64,000 nt of DNA from assembly GCA_039881145.1 (NCBI GenBank), contig JAYKKI010000008.1, positions 33,133,501 to 33,197,500 of the forward strand, in the 5' to 3' direction. The notes beneath the pieces were generated by a model. The model saw only the letters and a program-made list of their open reading frames with translations, did not search any database and was not told the DNA's origin. Positions within the stretch are counted from its first letter, which is position 1. Every line of letters begins with the position of its first letter. Below, piece after piece: positions 22,156-35,660 of the stretch. This stretch comes from Druceiella hillmani (lineage: Eukaryota > Arthropoda > Insecta > Lepidoptera > Hepialidae). The position numbers and the translations under genes are program-made.

Positions 22156-22210
22156 TAACGTAATGGATGAAAAGGACCTCCATGAAAGGTCCTTTTCATC
22201 CATTACGTTA
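22156..22210. repeat. Perfect hairpin, 24-bp arms
   Basis: Arms 22,156-22,179 and 22,187-22,210 are exact reverse complements around the loop 'ccatgaa'. The outer flanks 'caatttttt' and 'aaaattg' prolong it imperfectly. The paralogue near 55,728 has a single 'aaggatggaaagggcctttc'-like tract leading directly to 'agccctc', without the long inverted arms. The palindrome is thus specific to this copy. Confidence 0.9.
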
Positions 22211-23214
22211 GAAAATTGTTTGGAAAGGTACATGAAAAGACCTCTCAACCCTCCCGATCCCATTACTTTCACTTTCTGTCTTGCCTTAAAAGTGTTTTGA
22301 GCATTTATTAACGAGTACAATGAGGCTAAATTTTAATATGAATCCGAAGAAATATTTCAGTAAAATTCTATTCAAATCGGTCTAGTAGTTTTTGTATGAA
22401 CCTTGTACAAACAGAGAGACAGACAAAATTTCTGAAAGAATGTGTTTTGGATTCAAAGAAGCTTGTTTGGGCATTACATTATTTTTTAAAAATATCTTTG
22501 ATGTGTAAAAACACCTTTGCCTAGATTATTTCCAGTGAAATATGCAAGAATTAATGCTTACGAAGAGTTTCAAGAAATTTTCTAAACATGACAGAGATAT
22601 TATATCATTATAATGTAAAAAATGCTATTTTGTGTAAAAAAATCACAATTTCCTAACACATTTTCAAAAAAAAAATTGTTTTCTAATGAAACTCTTTAAG
22701 TGTTTCATGCTTTGTCGACAAACGACATTTCAGTTGCAAAATTCTAACATTTAGTCTTTGTTGTCATTCTCAGCTTTTGAATTTACGAGGTCACGCTTCA
22801 CAAAAAGTAGTAAAAAGAATGTGGGTATATTACATGAAAGTGGGTATATTATATGTTTTATAAGTATACATTTTGACCTTGCAATTCGCTTGTAACTCAT
22901 TAGTCATGTATTATGTTAAAAGGCAATGTTATAACGTAATTTATAGTCATAAATAGACCTAGATTTATTTATTGCATGGGGTTTGTTGCTTTTATTTTTG
23001 TAACAATTTTATAAAGTATTTTCTTTTATAACTTTGTTTCACGCCTCAACGTTCTTTAAACTCAGCCACCGCAGAATTTCATTCATATTTTCATAGTACT
23101 GAGAATACTGATAGACAAAGTCGCGTGGAAGAGGAAGCAAAAACATAAGAGTACGATGTTCAAAGTTCAGATGTTAAAATTTCACTTAAAGGAAAAAGAT
23201 TACAGCACTCGTCA

Positions 23215-23345
23215 GTACTATTTCAGTGGAGGCGAGCGGGCCTCGTTAGATAGGCGAGCGGCCCATCGTTTCGAATTAGTCTAAACAATTTATAGCGCGA
23301 GCTCGCTCGATCGGGCCGGCTTCAATAGAGTCGTCGGCTTAAAGT
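23215..23345. repeat. GC-rich patch within S6
   Basis: Contains 'ggcgagcgggcc' and 'ggcgagcggccc' as a direct repeat, then 'gcgcgagctcgctcgatcgg'. The latter is conserved at 57,276-57,293, while the 'gcgagcgg' repeats are not. Function unknown. Confidence 0.5.
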
Positions 23346-24148
23346 GTCAGGTGTGTTTTATTACAAATTGATGAATTAATCAGCCTTAAATAATTTAGTA
23401 CGCAGTTTAATAAAATTGTCTGTCCCTTGGTTTTTGAATTAATGTCGCTTTGAGTTACGGTTATTTGTGTGGCAAACGCTTGAGCCAGATTTGTTATTGA
23501 ATTTGATTGGTTGTGACCGATTTATGTTTGTGAACTGAATCTATAAATACTAATGGCATAAGCCATTAGTTGGTGGAAGATTGATATTATGGAAAATTGG
23601 GTGATTGGTATTATTTAAATAATAGATAGATCGTTATGTTAGTTTAAATCTAGTCTTGACGGTTGCAGTAAATAAATTTGTAATGGAAAGTTTTCGCTAA
23701 ATTTGCTATTAAATCTATTGAACAATTTTGACATTGCGTGTAAGTTAAAATTCAGAATAATTATATTGTTAAAAAAGCTAATTGATGTTTGCAATGAAAA
23801 CGTATATTTTATCAAACCAGCGTAATTTTTTTTAGTTTCATTTTTTTTAATTACTATAAACTATTTAAATATAGTCATTATTATTGATTTGTGTGTAATA
23901 CTGGCTATGTTAACTGGGGTCTTCATAAAAAATTAATTATTAGGTTTTAATAAATTATCAATAATTATTATTATTGTAGATGAAATTGTCATAGTAATAC
24001 GTTACGCTTTTTTTCTTGAATAATCTAAAAACATAGATTATGTTAAAGTGAATTATTGTTATTACAAGATTAGAAAATTTTTTTAAAATTTTTTTAAATA
24101 ACCGATATAAATTATTCGCTGGTACCGTTTAAAAATTACTAAGTTGTA

Positions 24149-24312
24149 TTTGAATATATTTGGCGTTAATTTTGTAGAAATTCATTATTCACAATTAATC
24201 GAAACTATTTATTATATATATAATTATTTATATTATTTCTACTTTCTTTAATTTCTTTACCACGACCTAGGTTTCGTTGTATTACAACATCTTCAGTTGG
24301 GATATTAGTAAA
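24149..24312. mobile_element. Hammerhead foldback element, left half
   Basis: Full left terminus 'tgaatatatttggcgttaat', then the arm with an AT expansion in place of 'acgtgatgtag', the hammerhead block, and a cut after 'gggatattagtaaag'. No right arm follows. Confidence 0.8.
24260..24300 (-). ncRNA. Near-intact hammerhead ribozyme motif
   Basis: Minus strand: CCAA, CUGAAGA, U, stem II GUUG/CAAC (perfect) with loop UAAUA, GAA, stem III ACC/GGU, cleavage-site C, GUGG. The catalytic core is complete. The change of C to A at position 2.1 breaks the helix I pair next to the cleavage site, so activity is probably reduced or lost. Confidence 0.65.
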
Positions 24313-24852
24313 GTAGTATTTGATAAAACTTCTGTGTTAAATAATATATTTGTCGTAAAAAATAATTGCGATGTAACAATGATATTGATAAAAAATTATC
24401 AAACAGCTAAATGATCGGAAAATACTCTGATGATTTATGGGAAAAGACTGGAATGCGTGCTGTTTGACATGAAAAAGTTGGAGATTATTTTAGAAAAGCA
24501 GTAAATTTTTTCAGACAATACGCGAAAATGGAGAAAAAGCTATGTCGATGTTGCAATTTTTTTTTGTCAAGCAATTTCTTATACTGAGAAGGACTTCACT
24601 GGATTGCGAAGCCTTAATAATAAGTACTGTACTAGTAATGACAAGTACTTTGAAAAGAAAACGCAGACCAACACCAGTTGTAATTATTTCAGTTGTAATT
24701 TATTCATAGTATTTGGGTGAAGTGTCAACGATGTTATTTTCTGATTATTTGGAAATTCTAAAACTAAGAAAAATCATGGTTGCACGTAAGTGATAGTGAC
24801 TTCACTAGTCATCCAGCCAGTTCAATTTAAAAGCCCCAAGCTACGAGGTGCG
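24313..24852. other. Spacer before the satellite, no gene
   Basis: No coding frame recognised. A weak possible match to about 59,230-59,420 ('cttcattttagaaaa...cgc' and 'attgcaat...cactg' landmarks) suggests that the duplicon continues close to the array edge. Confidence 0.35.
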
Positions 24853-25670
24853 TCTATTCACGAATGAACATATATGAAAAGAGACTTCCTGTTGAGGCAG
24901 GACAGTGAATATAATAATAAAACGCGTATATAATACTACTAGCTAGATAGTATGTATTAATGAAGAAGAATTACTACGTATGATACACTGCTTTGAAAAA
25001 TCACACTATTCTATTAGAATATGTTCATTCATGAATTAACATATATGAAAAGAGACTTCATGTTGAGGCATGAAAGTGAACATAGTAATAAACCGGATTT
25101 ATAATGTTACTAGCTAGATAATTTATATTAATACAGCAGAATTAGTACATTTGGCACATCGCTTTGAAAAATCACATAATTATATTAGAATATGCTCATT
25201 CATGACTTAACATAAATGAAAAGAGATTTCATGTTGAGGCATGAAAGTGAACATAGTAATAAAACGCATTTACAATGTTACTAGCTAGATAGATTATATT
25301 AATACAATAGAATTACTACGTGTCACACAACGCTTTGAAAAATCACACTATTCTGTAAGAAAATTCCTATTCACGAATTAACAAATATGAAAAGAGACTT
25401 CATGTTGAGACGGGAAAATTATTATAATAATAAAACGCATTTATAATGTTACTAGCTAGATACATGATATTAATAAAATAGAATTACTACGTGTCACACA
25501 ACGCTTTGAAAAATCACACTATTCTGTTAGAAAATGCCTATCCACGAATTAACAAATATGAAAAGAGCCTTCATGTTGAGCTAGGAGAATGATTATAATA
25601 ATAAAAGGCATTTGTAATGTTACTAGCTAGATAGATTATATTAATACAATAGAATTACTACGTGTTACAC

Positions 25671-28600
25671 ACCGATTAGAAAAATCACACTATGCTGTTA
25701 GAAAATGCCTATCCACAAATTAACGAATATGTAAAGAGATTTCATGTTAAGGCTTGAAAATGATTATAATATTAAAACGCATTTATAATGTTACTAGCTA
25801 GATAGATTATATTGAAACAATAGAATTACTAGGTGTCACTCAACGCTTTGAATAATCACACTATTCTGTTAGAAAATGCTTATTCACGAATTAACAAATA
25901 TGAAAAGAGACTTCATGTTGAGGCGGGAAAATGATAACAATAATAAAACGCATATATAATGTTACTAGCTAGTTAGATTATATTAATACAATAGAATTAT
26001 TATGTGTCACATACCGCCTTGAAAAAAAACTATTGTGTTAGAAGATGCTTATACACAAATTAACAAATATGAAAAGAGACTTCATGTTAAGGCGGGAAAA
26101 TGATTATAATAATAAAACGCATTTATAATGTTACTAGCAAGATATTTTATATTAATACAATAGAATTACTACGTGTTACACACCGCTTTGAAAAACCACA
26201 CTATTCTGTTAGAAAATGCCTATTCACAAATTAACAAATATGAAAAGAGATTTCATGTTGAGGCGGGAAAATGATTATAATATTAAAACGCATTTATAAT
26301 GTAACTAGCTAGATAGATTATATTAATACAATAGAATTACTACGTCTTACACACCGCTTTGAAAAACCACACTATTCTGTTAGAAAATGGCTATTCACAA
26401 ATTAACAAATATGAAAAGAGATTTCATGTTGAGGCGGGAAAATGATTATAATAATAAAACCCATTTATAATGTTACTAGCTAGATAGATTATATTAATAC
26501 AATAGAATTACTACGTGTTACATACCGCTTTGAAAAATAACACTATTCTGTTAAAAAATGCCTATTCACAAATTAACAAATATGAAAAGATATTTCATGT
26601 TGAGGCGGGAAAATGATAATAATAATCAAACGCATTTATAATGATACTAGCTAGAAAGATTATATTAATACAATAGAATTACTACGTGTTACACACCGCT
26701 TTGAAAAATAACACTATTCTGTTAGAAAATGCATATTCACGAATTAGCAAATATGAAAAAAGTCTTCATGTTGAGGCGGGAAAATGATTACAATAATGAA
26801 ACGCATTTATAATGTTACTAGCTAGATAGACTATATTAATACAATAGAATTACTACGAGATACACACCGATTAGAAAAATCACACTATGCTGTTAGAAAA
26901 TGCCTATCCACAAATTAACGAATATGTAAAAAGATTTCATGTTAAGGCTTGAAAATGATTATAATATTAAAACGCATTTATAATGTTACTAGCTAGATAG
27001 ATTATATTGAAACAATAGAATTACTAGGTGTCACTCAACGCTTTGAATAATCACATTATTCTGTTAGAAAATGCTTATTCACGAATTAACAAATATGAAA
27101 AGAGACTTCATGTTGAGGCGGGAAAATGATAACAATAATAAAACGCATATATAATGTTACTAGCTAGTTAGATTATATTAATACAATAGAATTATTATGT
27201 GTCACATACCGCCTTGAAAAAAACACTATTGTGTTAGAAGATGCTTATACACAAATTAACAAATATGAAAAGAGATTTCATGTTGAGATGGGAAAATGAT
27301 TATAATAATAAAACGCATTTATAATGTTACTAGCTAGATAGATTATATTAATACAATAGAATTACTACGTGTCACACACCGATTAGAAAAATCACACTAT
27401 TCTGTTAGAAAATGCCTATTCGCGAATTAACAAATATGAAAAGAGACTTCATCTTGAGGTGGGAAAATGATTATAATAATAAAACGCATTTATACTGTTA
27501 CTAGCTAGATAGATTACATTAATACAATAGAATTATTACGTGTTACACACCGCTTTGAAAAATAACACTATTCTGTTAGAAAATGCCTATTCACGAATTA
27601 ACAAATATAAAAAAAGTCTTCATGTTAAGACGGGATAATGATTACAATTATAAAACGCATGTATAATGTTACTAGCTAGATAGATTATGTTAGTAAAATA
27701 GAATTACTAAGTGTTACACACCGCTGTGAAAAATAACATTATTCTGTTAGAAAATGCCTATTCACAAATTAACAAATATGTAAAGAGATTTCATGTTGAG
27801 GCGGGAAAATGATTATAATAATAAAACGCATTTATAATGTTACTAGCTAGATAGACTATATTAATACAATAGAATTACTACGTGTCACACATAGATTAGA
27901 ATAATCACATTATTCTGTTAGAAAATGCCTTTCCCGAATTAACAAATATGAAGAGAGACTTCAGGTTGAGGCGGGAAAATGATTATAATAATAAAACGCA
28001 TTTATGATGTAACTAGCTAGATATATTATATTAATACAATAGAATTACTAAGTGTTACACACAGCTTTGAAAAATAACACCATTCTGTTAGAAAATGCCT
28101 ATTCACAAATTAACAAATATGAAAGGAGATTTCATGTTGAGACGGGAAAATAATTACAATAATAAAACGCATTTATAATGTTACTAGCTAGATAGATTAT
28201 ATTAATACAATAGAATTACTACGTGTCACATACCGCTTTGAAAAATCCCATTATTCTCTTAGAAAATGCCTATTCACGAATTAAAAAATATGAAAAAAGA
28301 TTTCGTGTTGAGGCGGGAAAATGATTATAATAATAAAAAACATTTATGAGGTTACTAGCTAGAAAGATTATATTAATACAAGAGATTTACTACGTGTTAC
28401 ACACAGCTTTGAAAAATAACACCATTCTGTTAGAAAATATATATTCACAAATTAACAAATATGAAAGGAGATTTCATGTTGAGACGGGAAAATGATTACA
28501 ATAATAAAACGCATTTATAATGTTACTAGCTAGATAAATTATATTAATACAATAGAATTACTGCGTGTCACACACCAATTAGAAAAATCACACTGTTCTG

Positions 28601-29470
28601 TTAGAAAACGCCTATCCGCGAATTAACAAATATGAAGAGAGACTTCATGTTGAGGCGGGAAAATGATTATAATAATAAAACGCATTTATAATGTTACTAG
28701 CTAGATATTTTATATTAATACAATAGAATTACTACGTGTTACACACCGCTTTGAAAAACCACACTATTCTGTTAGAAACTGCCTATTCACAAATTAACAA
28801 ATATGAAAAGAGATTTCATGTTGAGGCGGGAAAATGATTATAATAATAAAACTCATTTATAATTTACTACCTAGATAGATTATATTAATACAATAGAATT
28901 ACTACGTGTTACACACCGATTAGAAAAATCACACTATGCTGTTAGAAAATGCCTACTCGCGAATTAACAAATATAAAAAAAGTCTTCAAGTCGAGACGGG
29001 AAAATGATTACAATAATGAAACGCATTTATAATGTTACTAGCTAGATAGACTATATTAATACAATAGAATTACTACGAGTTACACACCGATTAGAAAAAT
29101 CACACTATGCTGTTAGAAAATGCCTATCCACAAATTAACGAATATGTAAAGAGATTTCATGTTAAGGCTTGAAAATGATTATAATATTAAAACGCATTTA
29201 TAATGTTACTAGCTAGATAGATTATATTGAAACAATAGAATTACTAGGTGTCACTCAACGCTTTGAATAATCACACTATTCTGTTAGAAAATGCTTATTC
29301 ACGAATTAACAAATATGAAAAGAGACTTCATGTTGAGGCGGGAAAATGATAACAATAATAAAACGCATATATAATGTTACTAGCTAGTTAGATTATATTA
29401 ATACAATAGAATTATTATGTGTCACATACCGCCTTGAAAAAAACACTATTGTGTTAGAAGATGCTTATAC
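25671..29470. repeat. Higher-order repeat block within the satellite
   Basis: A diagnostic run of about four monomers (with 'aaggcttgaaaatg', 'attgaaacaatagaattact', 'aggtgtcactcaacg', 'tgtcacataccgcc') begins at 25,671, 26,866 and 29,086. The spacings of 1,195 and 2,220 bp are about 7 and 13 monomers. Confidence 0.85.
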
Positions 29471-29859
29471 ACAAATTAACAAATATGAAAAGAGATTTCA
29501 TGTTGAGATGGGAAAATGATTATAATAATAAAACGCATTTATAATGTTACTAGCTAGATAGATTATATTAATACAATAGAATTACTACGTGTCACACACC
29601 GATTAGAATAATCACATTATTCTGTTAGAAAATCCCTTTCCCGAATTAACAAATATGAAGAGAGACTTCATGTTGAGGCGGGAAAATGATTATAATAATA
29701 AAAGGCATTTGTAATGTTACTAGCTAGATGGATTATATTAATACAATAGAATTACTACGTGTCACATACCGCTTTGAAAAATCTCACTATTCTGTTAGAA
29801 AATGCCTATTCACGAATTAACAAATATGGGAAAAGTTTTCGTGTTGAGGCGGGGAAATG

Positions 29860-32800
29860 ATTACAATTATAAAACGCATTTATAATGTTACTAGCTAGAT
29901 ACATTATATTAATACAATAGAATTACTAAGTGTTACACACCGCTGTGAAAAATAACACTATTCTGTTAGAAAATGCCTATTCACAAATTAACAAATATGT
30001 AAAGAGATTTCATGTTGAGGCGGGAAAATTATTATAATAATAAAACGCATTTATAATGTTACTAGCTAGATAGACTAAATTATTACAATAGAATTACTAC
30101 GTGTCACACATAGATTAGAATAATCACATTATTCTGTTAGAAAATGCCTTTACCGAATTAACAAATATGAAGAGAGACTTCAGGTTGAGGCGGGAAAATT
30201 ATTATAATAATAAAACGCATTTATAATGTTACTAGCTAGATAGATTATATTAATACAATAAAATTACTACGTGTTACACACCGATTAGAAAAATCACACT
30301 AATCTGTTAGAAAATGCCTATTCGCGAATTAACAAATATGAAAAGAGACTTCATGTTAAGACGGGATAATGATTACAATTATAAAACGCATTTATAATGT
30401 TACTAGCTAGATAGATTATATTAATACAATAGAATTACTGCGTGTCACACACCAATTAGAAAAATTACACTGTTCTGTTAGAAAACGCCTATTCGCAAAT
30501 TAACAAATATGAAGAAAGACTTCATGTTGAGGCGGGAAAATGATTATAATAATAAAACGCATTTATAGTGTTACTAGCTAGATATTTTATATTAATACAA
30601 TAGAATTACTATGTATTACACACCGCTTTGAAAAACCACACTATTATGTTAGAAAATGCCTATTCACAAATTAACAAATATGAAAAGAGATTTCATGTTG
30701 AGGCGGGAAAATGATTATAATTATAAAACGCATTTATAATGTTACTAGCTACATAGATTATATTAATACAATAGAATTACTACGTGTCACACACCAATTA
30801 GAAAAATCACACTGTTCTGTTAGAAAATGCCTATTCTCGAATTAACAAATATGAAAAGAGACTTCATGTTTAGGTGGGAAAATTATTATAATAATAAAAA
30901 GCATTTATAATGTTACTAGCTAGATAAATTATATTAATACAATAGAATTACTACGTGTTACACACCGCTTTGAAAAATAACACCATTCTGTTAGAAAATG
31001 CCTATTCACGAATTAACAAATATGAGAAAAGTTTTCGTGTTGAGGCGGGAAAATGATTATAATAATAAAACGCATTTATGATGATACTAGCTAGATAGAT
31101 TATATTAATACAATAGAATTACTGTGTGGAACACACCAATTAGAAAAATCACACTATTCTGTTAGATAATGCCTATTCGCGAATTAACAAATATGAAATA
31201 AGTCTTCATGTTGAGGCGGGAAAATGATTACAATAATAAAAAGCATTTATAATGTTACTAGCTAGATAGATTATATTAATAAAATAGAATTACTACGTGT
31301 TACACACCGATTAGAAAAATCACACTAATCTGTTAGAAAATGCCTATTCGCGAATTAACAAATATGAAAAGAGACTTCATGTTGAGGTTGGAAAATGATT
31401 ATAATAATAAAACGCATTTATAATGTTATTAGATAGATAGATTATATTAATACAATAGAATTACTAAGTGTCACACACCGATTAGAATAATCACACTATT
31501 CTGTTAGAAAATGCCTATTCGCGAATTAACAAATATGAAAAGAGTCTTCATGTTGAGGTGGGAAAATGATTATAATCATAAAACGCATTTATACTGTTAC
31601 TAGATAGATAGAATATATTAATACAATAGAATTACTACGTGTTACACACCGCTTTGAAAAATAACACTATTCTGTTAGAAAATGCCTATTCACGAATTAA
31701 CAAATATAAAAAAAGTCTTCATGTTAAGACGGGATAATGATTACAATTATAAAACGCATTTATAATGTTACTAGCTAGATACATTATATTAATACAATAG
31801 AATTACTAAGTGTTACACACCGCTGTGAAAAATAACACTATTCTGTTAGAAAATGCCTATTCACAAATTAACAAATATGTAAAGAGATTTCATGTTGAGG
31901 CGGGAAAATTATTATAATAATAAAACGCATTTATAATGTTACTAGCTAGATAGACTAAATTATTACAATAGAATTACTACGTGTCACACATAGACTAGAA
32001 TAATCACATTATTCTGTTAGAAAATGCCTTTACCGAATTAACAAATATGAAGAGAGACTTCAGGTTGAGGCGGGAAAATTATTATAATAATAAAACGCAT
32101 TTATAATGTTACTAGCTAGATAGATTATATTAATACAATAAAATTACTACGTGTTACACACCGATTAGAAAAATCACACTAATCTGTTAGAAAATGCTTA
32201 TTCGCGAATTAACAAATATGAAAAGAGACTTCATGTTAAGACGGGATAATGATTACAATTATAAAACGCATTTATAATGTTACTAGCTAGATAGATTATA
32301 TTAATACAATAGAATTACTGCGTGTCACACACCAATTAGAAAAATTACACTGTTCTGTTAGAAAACGCCTATTCGCAAATTAACAAATATGAAGAGAGAC
32401 TTCATGTTGAGGCGGGAAAATGATTATAATAATAAAACGCATTTATAGTGTTACTAGCAAGATATTTTATATTAATACAATAGAATTACTATGTATTACA
32501 CACCGCTTTGAAAAACCACACTATTATGTTAGAAAATGCCTATTCACAAATTAACAAATATGAAAAGAGATTTCATGTTGAGGCGGGAAAATGATTATAA
32601 TTATAAAACGCATTTATAATGTTACTAGCTACATAGATTATATTAATACAATAGAATTACTACGTGTCACACACCAATTAGAAAAATCACACTGTTCTGT
32701 TAGAAAATGCCTATACTCGAATTAACAAATATGAAAAGAGACTTCATGTTTAGGTGGGAAAATTATTATAATAATAAAAAGCATTTATAATGTTACTAGC

Positions 32801-32950
32801 TAGATAAATTATATTAATACAATAGAATTACTACGTGTTACACACCGCTTTGAAAAATAACACCATTCTGTTAGAAAATGCCTATTCACGAATTAACAAA
32901 TATGAGAAAAGTTTTCGTGTTGAGGCGGGAAAATGATTATATTAATAAAA
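29860..32950. repeat. 11-monomer higher-order duplication
   Basis: Variant landmarks repeat with an offset of 1,880 bp (11 x 171 minus 1): 'gctagatacattatatt' near 29,893 and 31,773, and 'actatgtattacacac' near 30,608 and 32,488. The two copies differ at only scattered positions, so this duplication is recent relative to monomer divergence. Confidence 0.85.
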
Positions 32951-32999
32951 CACATTTATGATGATACTAGCTAGATAGATTATATTAATACAATAGAAT

Positions 33000-35660
33000 T
33001 ACTACGTGTTTCACACCGCTTTGAAAAATAACACTATTCTGTTAGAAAATGCCTATCCACGAATTCACAAATATGAAATAAGTCTTCATGTTGAGGCGGG
33101 AAAATGATTACAATAATAAAAAGCATTTATAATGTTACTAGTTAGATAGATTATATTAATACAATAGAATTACTACGTGTCACACACCGATTAGAATAAT
33201 CCCACTATTCTGTTAGAAAATGCCTATTCACGAATTAAAAATATGAAAAAGGATTTCGTGTTGAGGCGGGAAAATTACTGTAATAATAAAACACATTTAT
33301 GAGGTTACTAGCTAGATAGATTACATTAATACAATAAAATTACTACATGTTACACACCGCTTTGAAAAATAACACTATTCTGTTAGAAAATGCCTATTCA
33401 AGAATTAACAAATATGAAAAAAGCCTTCATGTTGAGGCGGGAAAATGATTACAATAATAAAACGCATTTATAATGTTACTAGCTAGATAGATTATATTAA
33501 TACAATAGAATTACTGCGTGGAACACACCAATTAGAAAAATCACACTATTCTGTTAGAAAATGCCTTTCCCGAATTAACAAATATGAAGAGAGACTTCAG
33601 GTTGAGGCGGGAAAATGATTATAATATTAAAACGCATTTATAATGTTACTAGCTAGATAGATTATATTAATAAAATAGAATTACTACGTGTCACATACCG
33701 CTTTGAAAAATCCCATTATTCTGTTAGAAAATGCCTATTCACGAATTAACAAATATGAAAAAAGATTTCGTGTTGAGGCGGGAAAATGATTATAATAATA
33801 AAACACATTTATAATGTTACTAGCTAGATAAATTATATTAATACAATAGAATTACTACGTGTTACACACCGCTTTGAAAAATAACACCATTCTGTTAAAA
33901 AATGCCTATTCACGAATTAACAAATATGAGAAAAGTTTTCGTGTTGAGGCGGGAAAATGATTATAATAATAAAACACATTTATGATGATACTAGCTAGAT
34001 AGATTATATTAATACAATAGAATTACTACGTGTTTCACACCGCTTTGAAAAATAACACTATTCTGTTAGAAAATGCCTATCCACGAATTCACAAATATGA
34101 AATAAGTCTTCATGTTGAGGCGGGAAAATGATTACAATAATAAAAAGCATTGATAATGTTACTAGGTAGATAGATTATATTAATACAATAGAATTACTAC
34201 GTGTCACACACCGATTAGAATAATCCCACTATTCTGTTAGAAAATGCCTAATCACGAATTAAAAATATGAAAAAGGATTTCGTGTTGAGGCGGGAAAATT
34301 ACTGTAATAATAAAACACATTTATGAGGTTACTAGCTAGATAGATTACATTAATACAATAAAATTACTACATGTTACACACCGCTTTGAAAAATAACACT
34401 ATTCTGTTAGAAAATGCCTATTCAAGAATTAACAAATATGAAAAAAGCCTTCATGTTGAGGCGGGAAAATGATTACAATAATAAAACGCATTTATAATGT
34501 TACTAGCTAGATAGATTATATTAATACAATAGAATTACTGCGTGGCACACACCAATTAGAAAAATCACACTATTCTGTTAGAGAATGCCTATTCGCGAAT
34601 TAACAAATATGAAAAGAGACTTCATGTTGAGGTGGGAAAATGATTATAATAATAAAACGCATTTATAATGTTACTAGCTAGATAGATTATATTAATACAA
34701 TAGAATTGCTACGTGTTACACACCGATTAGAAAAATCACACTAATCTGTTAGAAAATGCATATTCGCGAATTAACAAATATGAAAAGAGTCTTCATGTTG
34801 AGGTGGGAAAATGATTATAATCATAAAACGCATTTATACTGTTACTAGATAGATAGAATATATTAATACAATAGAATTACTACGTGTTACACACCGCTTT
34901 GAAAAATAACACTATTCTGTTAGAAAATGCCTATTCACGAATTAACAAATATAAAAAAAAGTCTTCATGTTAAGACGGGATAATGAATACAATTATAAAA
35001 CGCATTTATAATGTTACTAGCTAGATAGATTATATTAATACAATAGAATTACTAAGTGTTACACACCGCTGTGAAAAATAACACTATTCTCTTAGAAAAT
35101 GCCTATTCACAAATTAACAAATATGTAAAGAGATTTCATGTTGAGGCGGGAAAATAATAATAATAATAAAACGCATTTATAATGTTACTAGCTAGATAGA
35201 CTATATTAATACAATAGAATTACTACGTGTCACACATGGATTAGAATAATCACATTATTCTGTTAGAAAATGCCTTTCCCGAATTAACAAATATGAAGAG
35301 AGACTTCAGGTTGAGGCGGGAAAATGATTATAATATTAAAACGCATTTATAATGTTACTAGCTAGATAGATTATATTAATAAAATAGAATTACTACGTGT
35401 CACATACCGCTTTGAAAAATCCCATTATTCTGTTAGAAAATGCCTATTCACGAATTAACAAATATGAAAAAAGATTTCGTGTTGAGGCGGGAAAATGATT
35501 ATAATAATAAAACACATTTATGAGGTTACTGGTTAGATAAATTACATTAATACAATAAAATTACTACGTGTTACACACCGCTTTGAAAAATGACACTATT
35601 CTGTTAGAAAATTCCTATTCAAGAATTAACGAATATGAAAAAAGCCTTCATGTTGAGGCG
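33000..35660. repeat. 6-monomer higher-order duplication
   Basis: 'actacgtgtttcacacc' at 33,001 and 34,025, and the unusual 'attaaaaatatgaaaaagga' about 33,235 and 34,259, both show a 1,024-bp offset (6 monomers minus 2 bp). Confidence 0.8.

Larger units (their letters stand above)
19351..23760. repeat. Large duplicon S6, copy 1
   Basis: Colinear with 54,370-57,720 over several blocks. 19,490-19,820 matches 54,415-54,770 ('aatccgtaataaaatt', 'cgagatggt'). The CCTAA-like block and the 'catcc..attact' stretch after it match. 23,100-23,345 matches 57,098-57,335 ('gttcagatgttaaaatttca', 'gcgagctcgctcgatcgg'). 23,375-23,670 matches 57,335-57,620 ('aattaatcagcctta', 'gaagattgatattatggaaa'). No gene lies inside. 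Confidence 0.85.
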
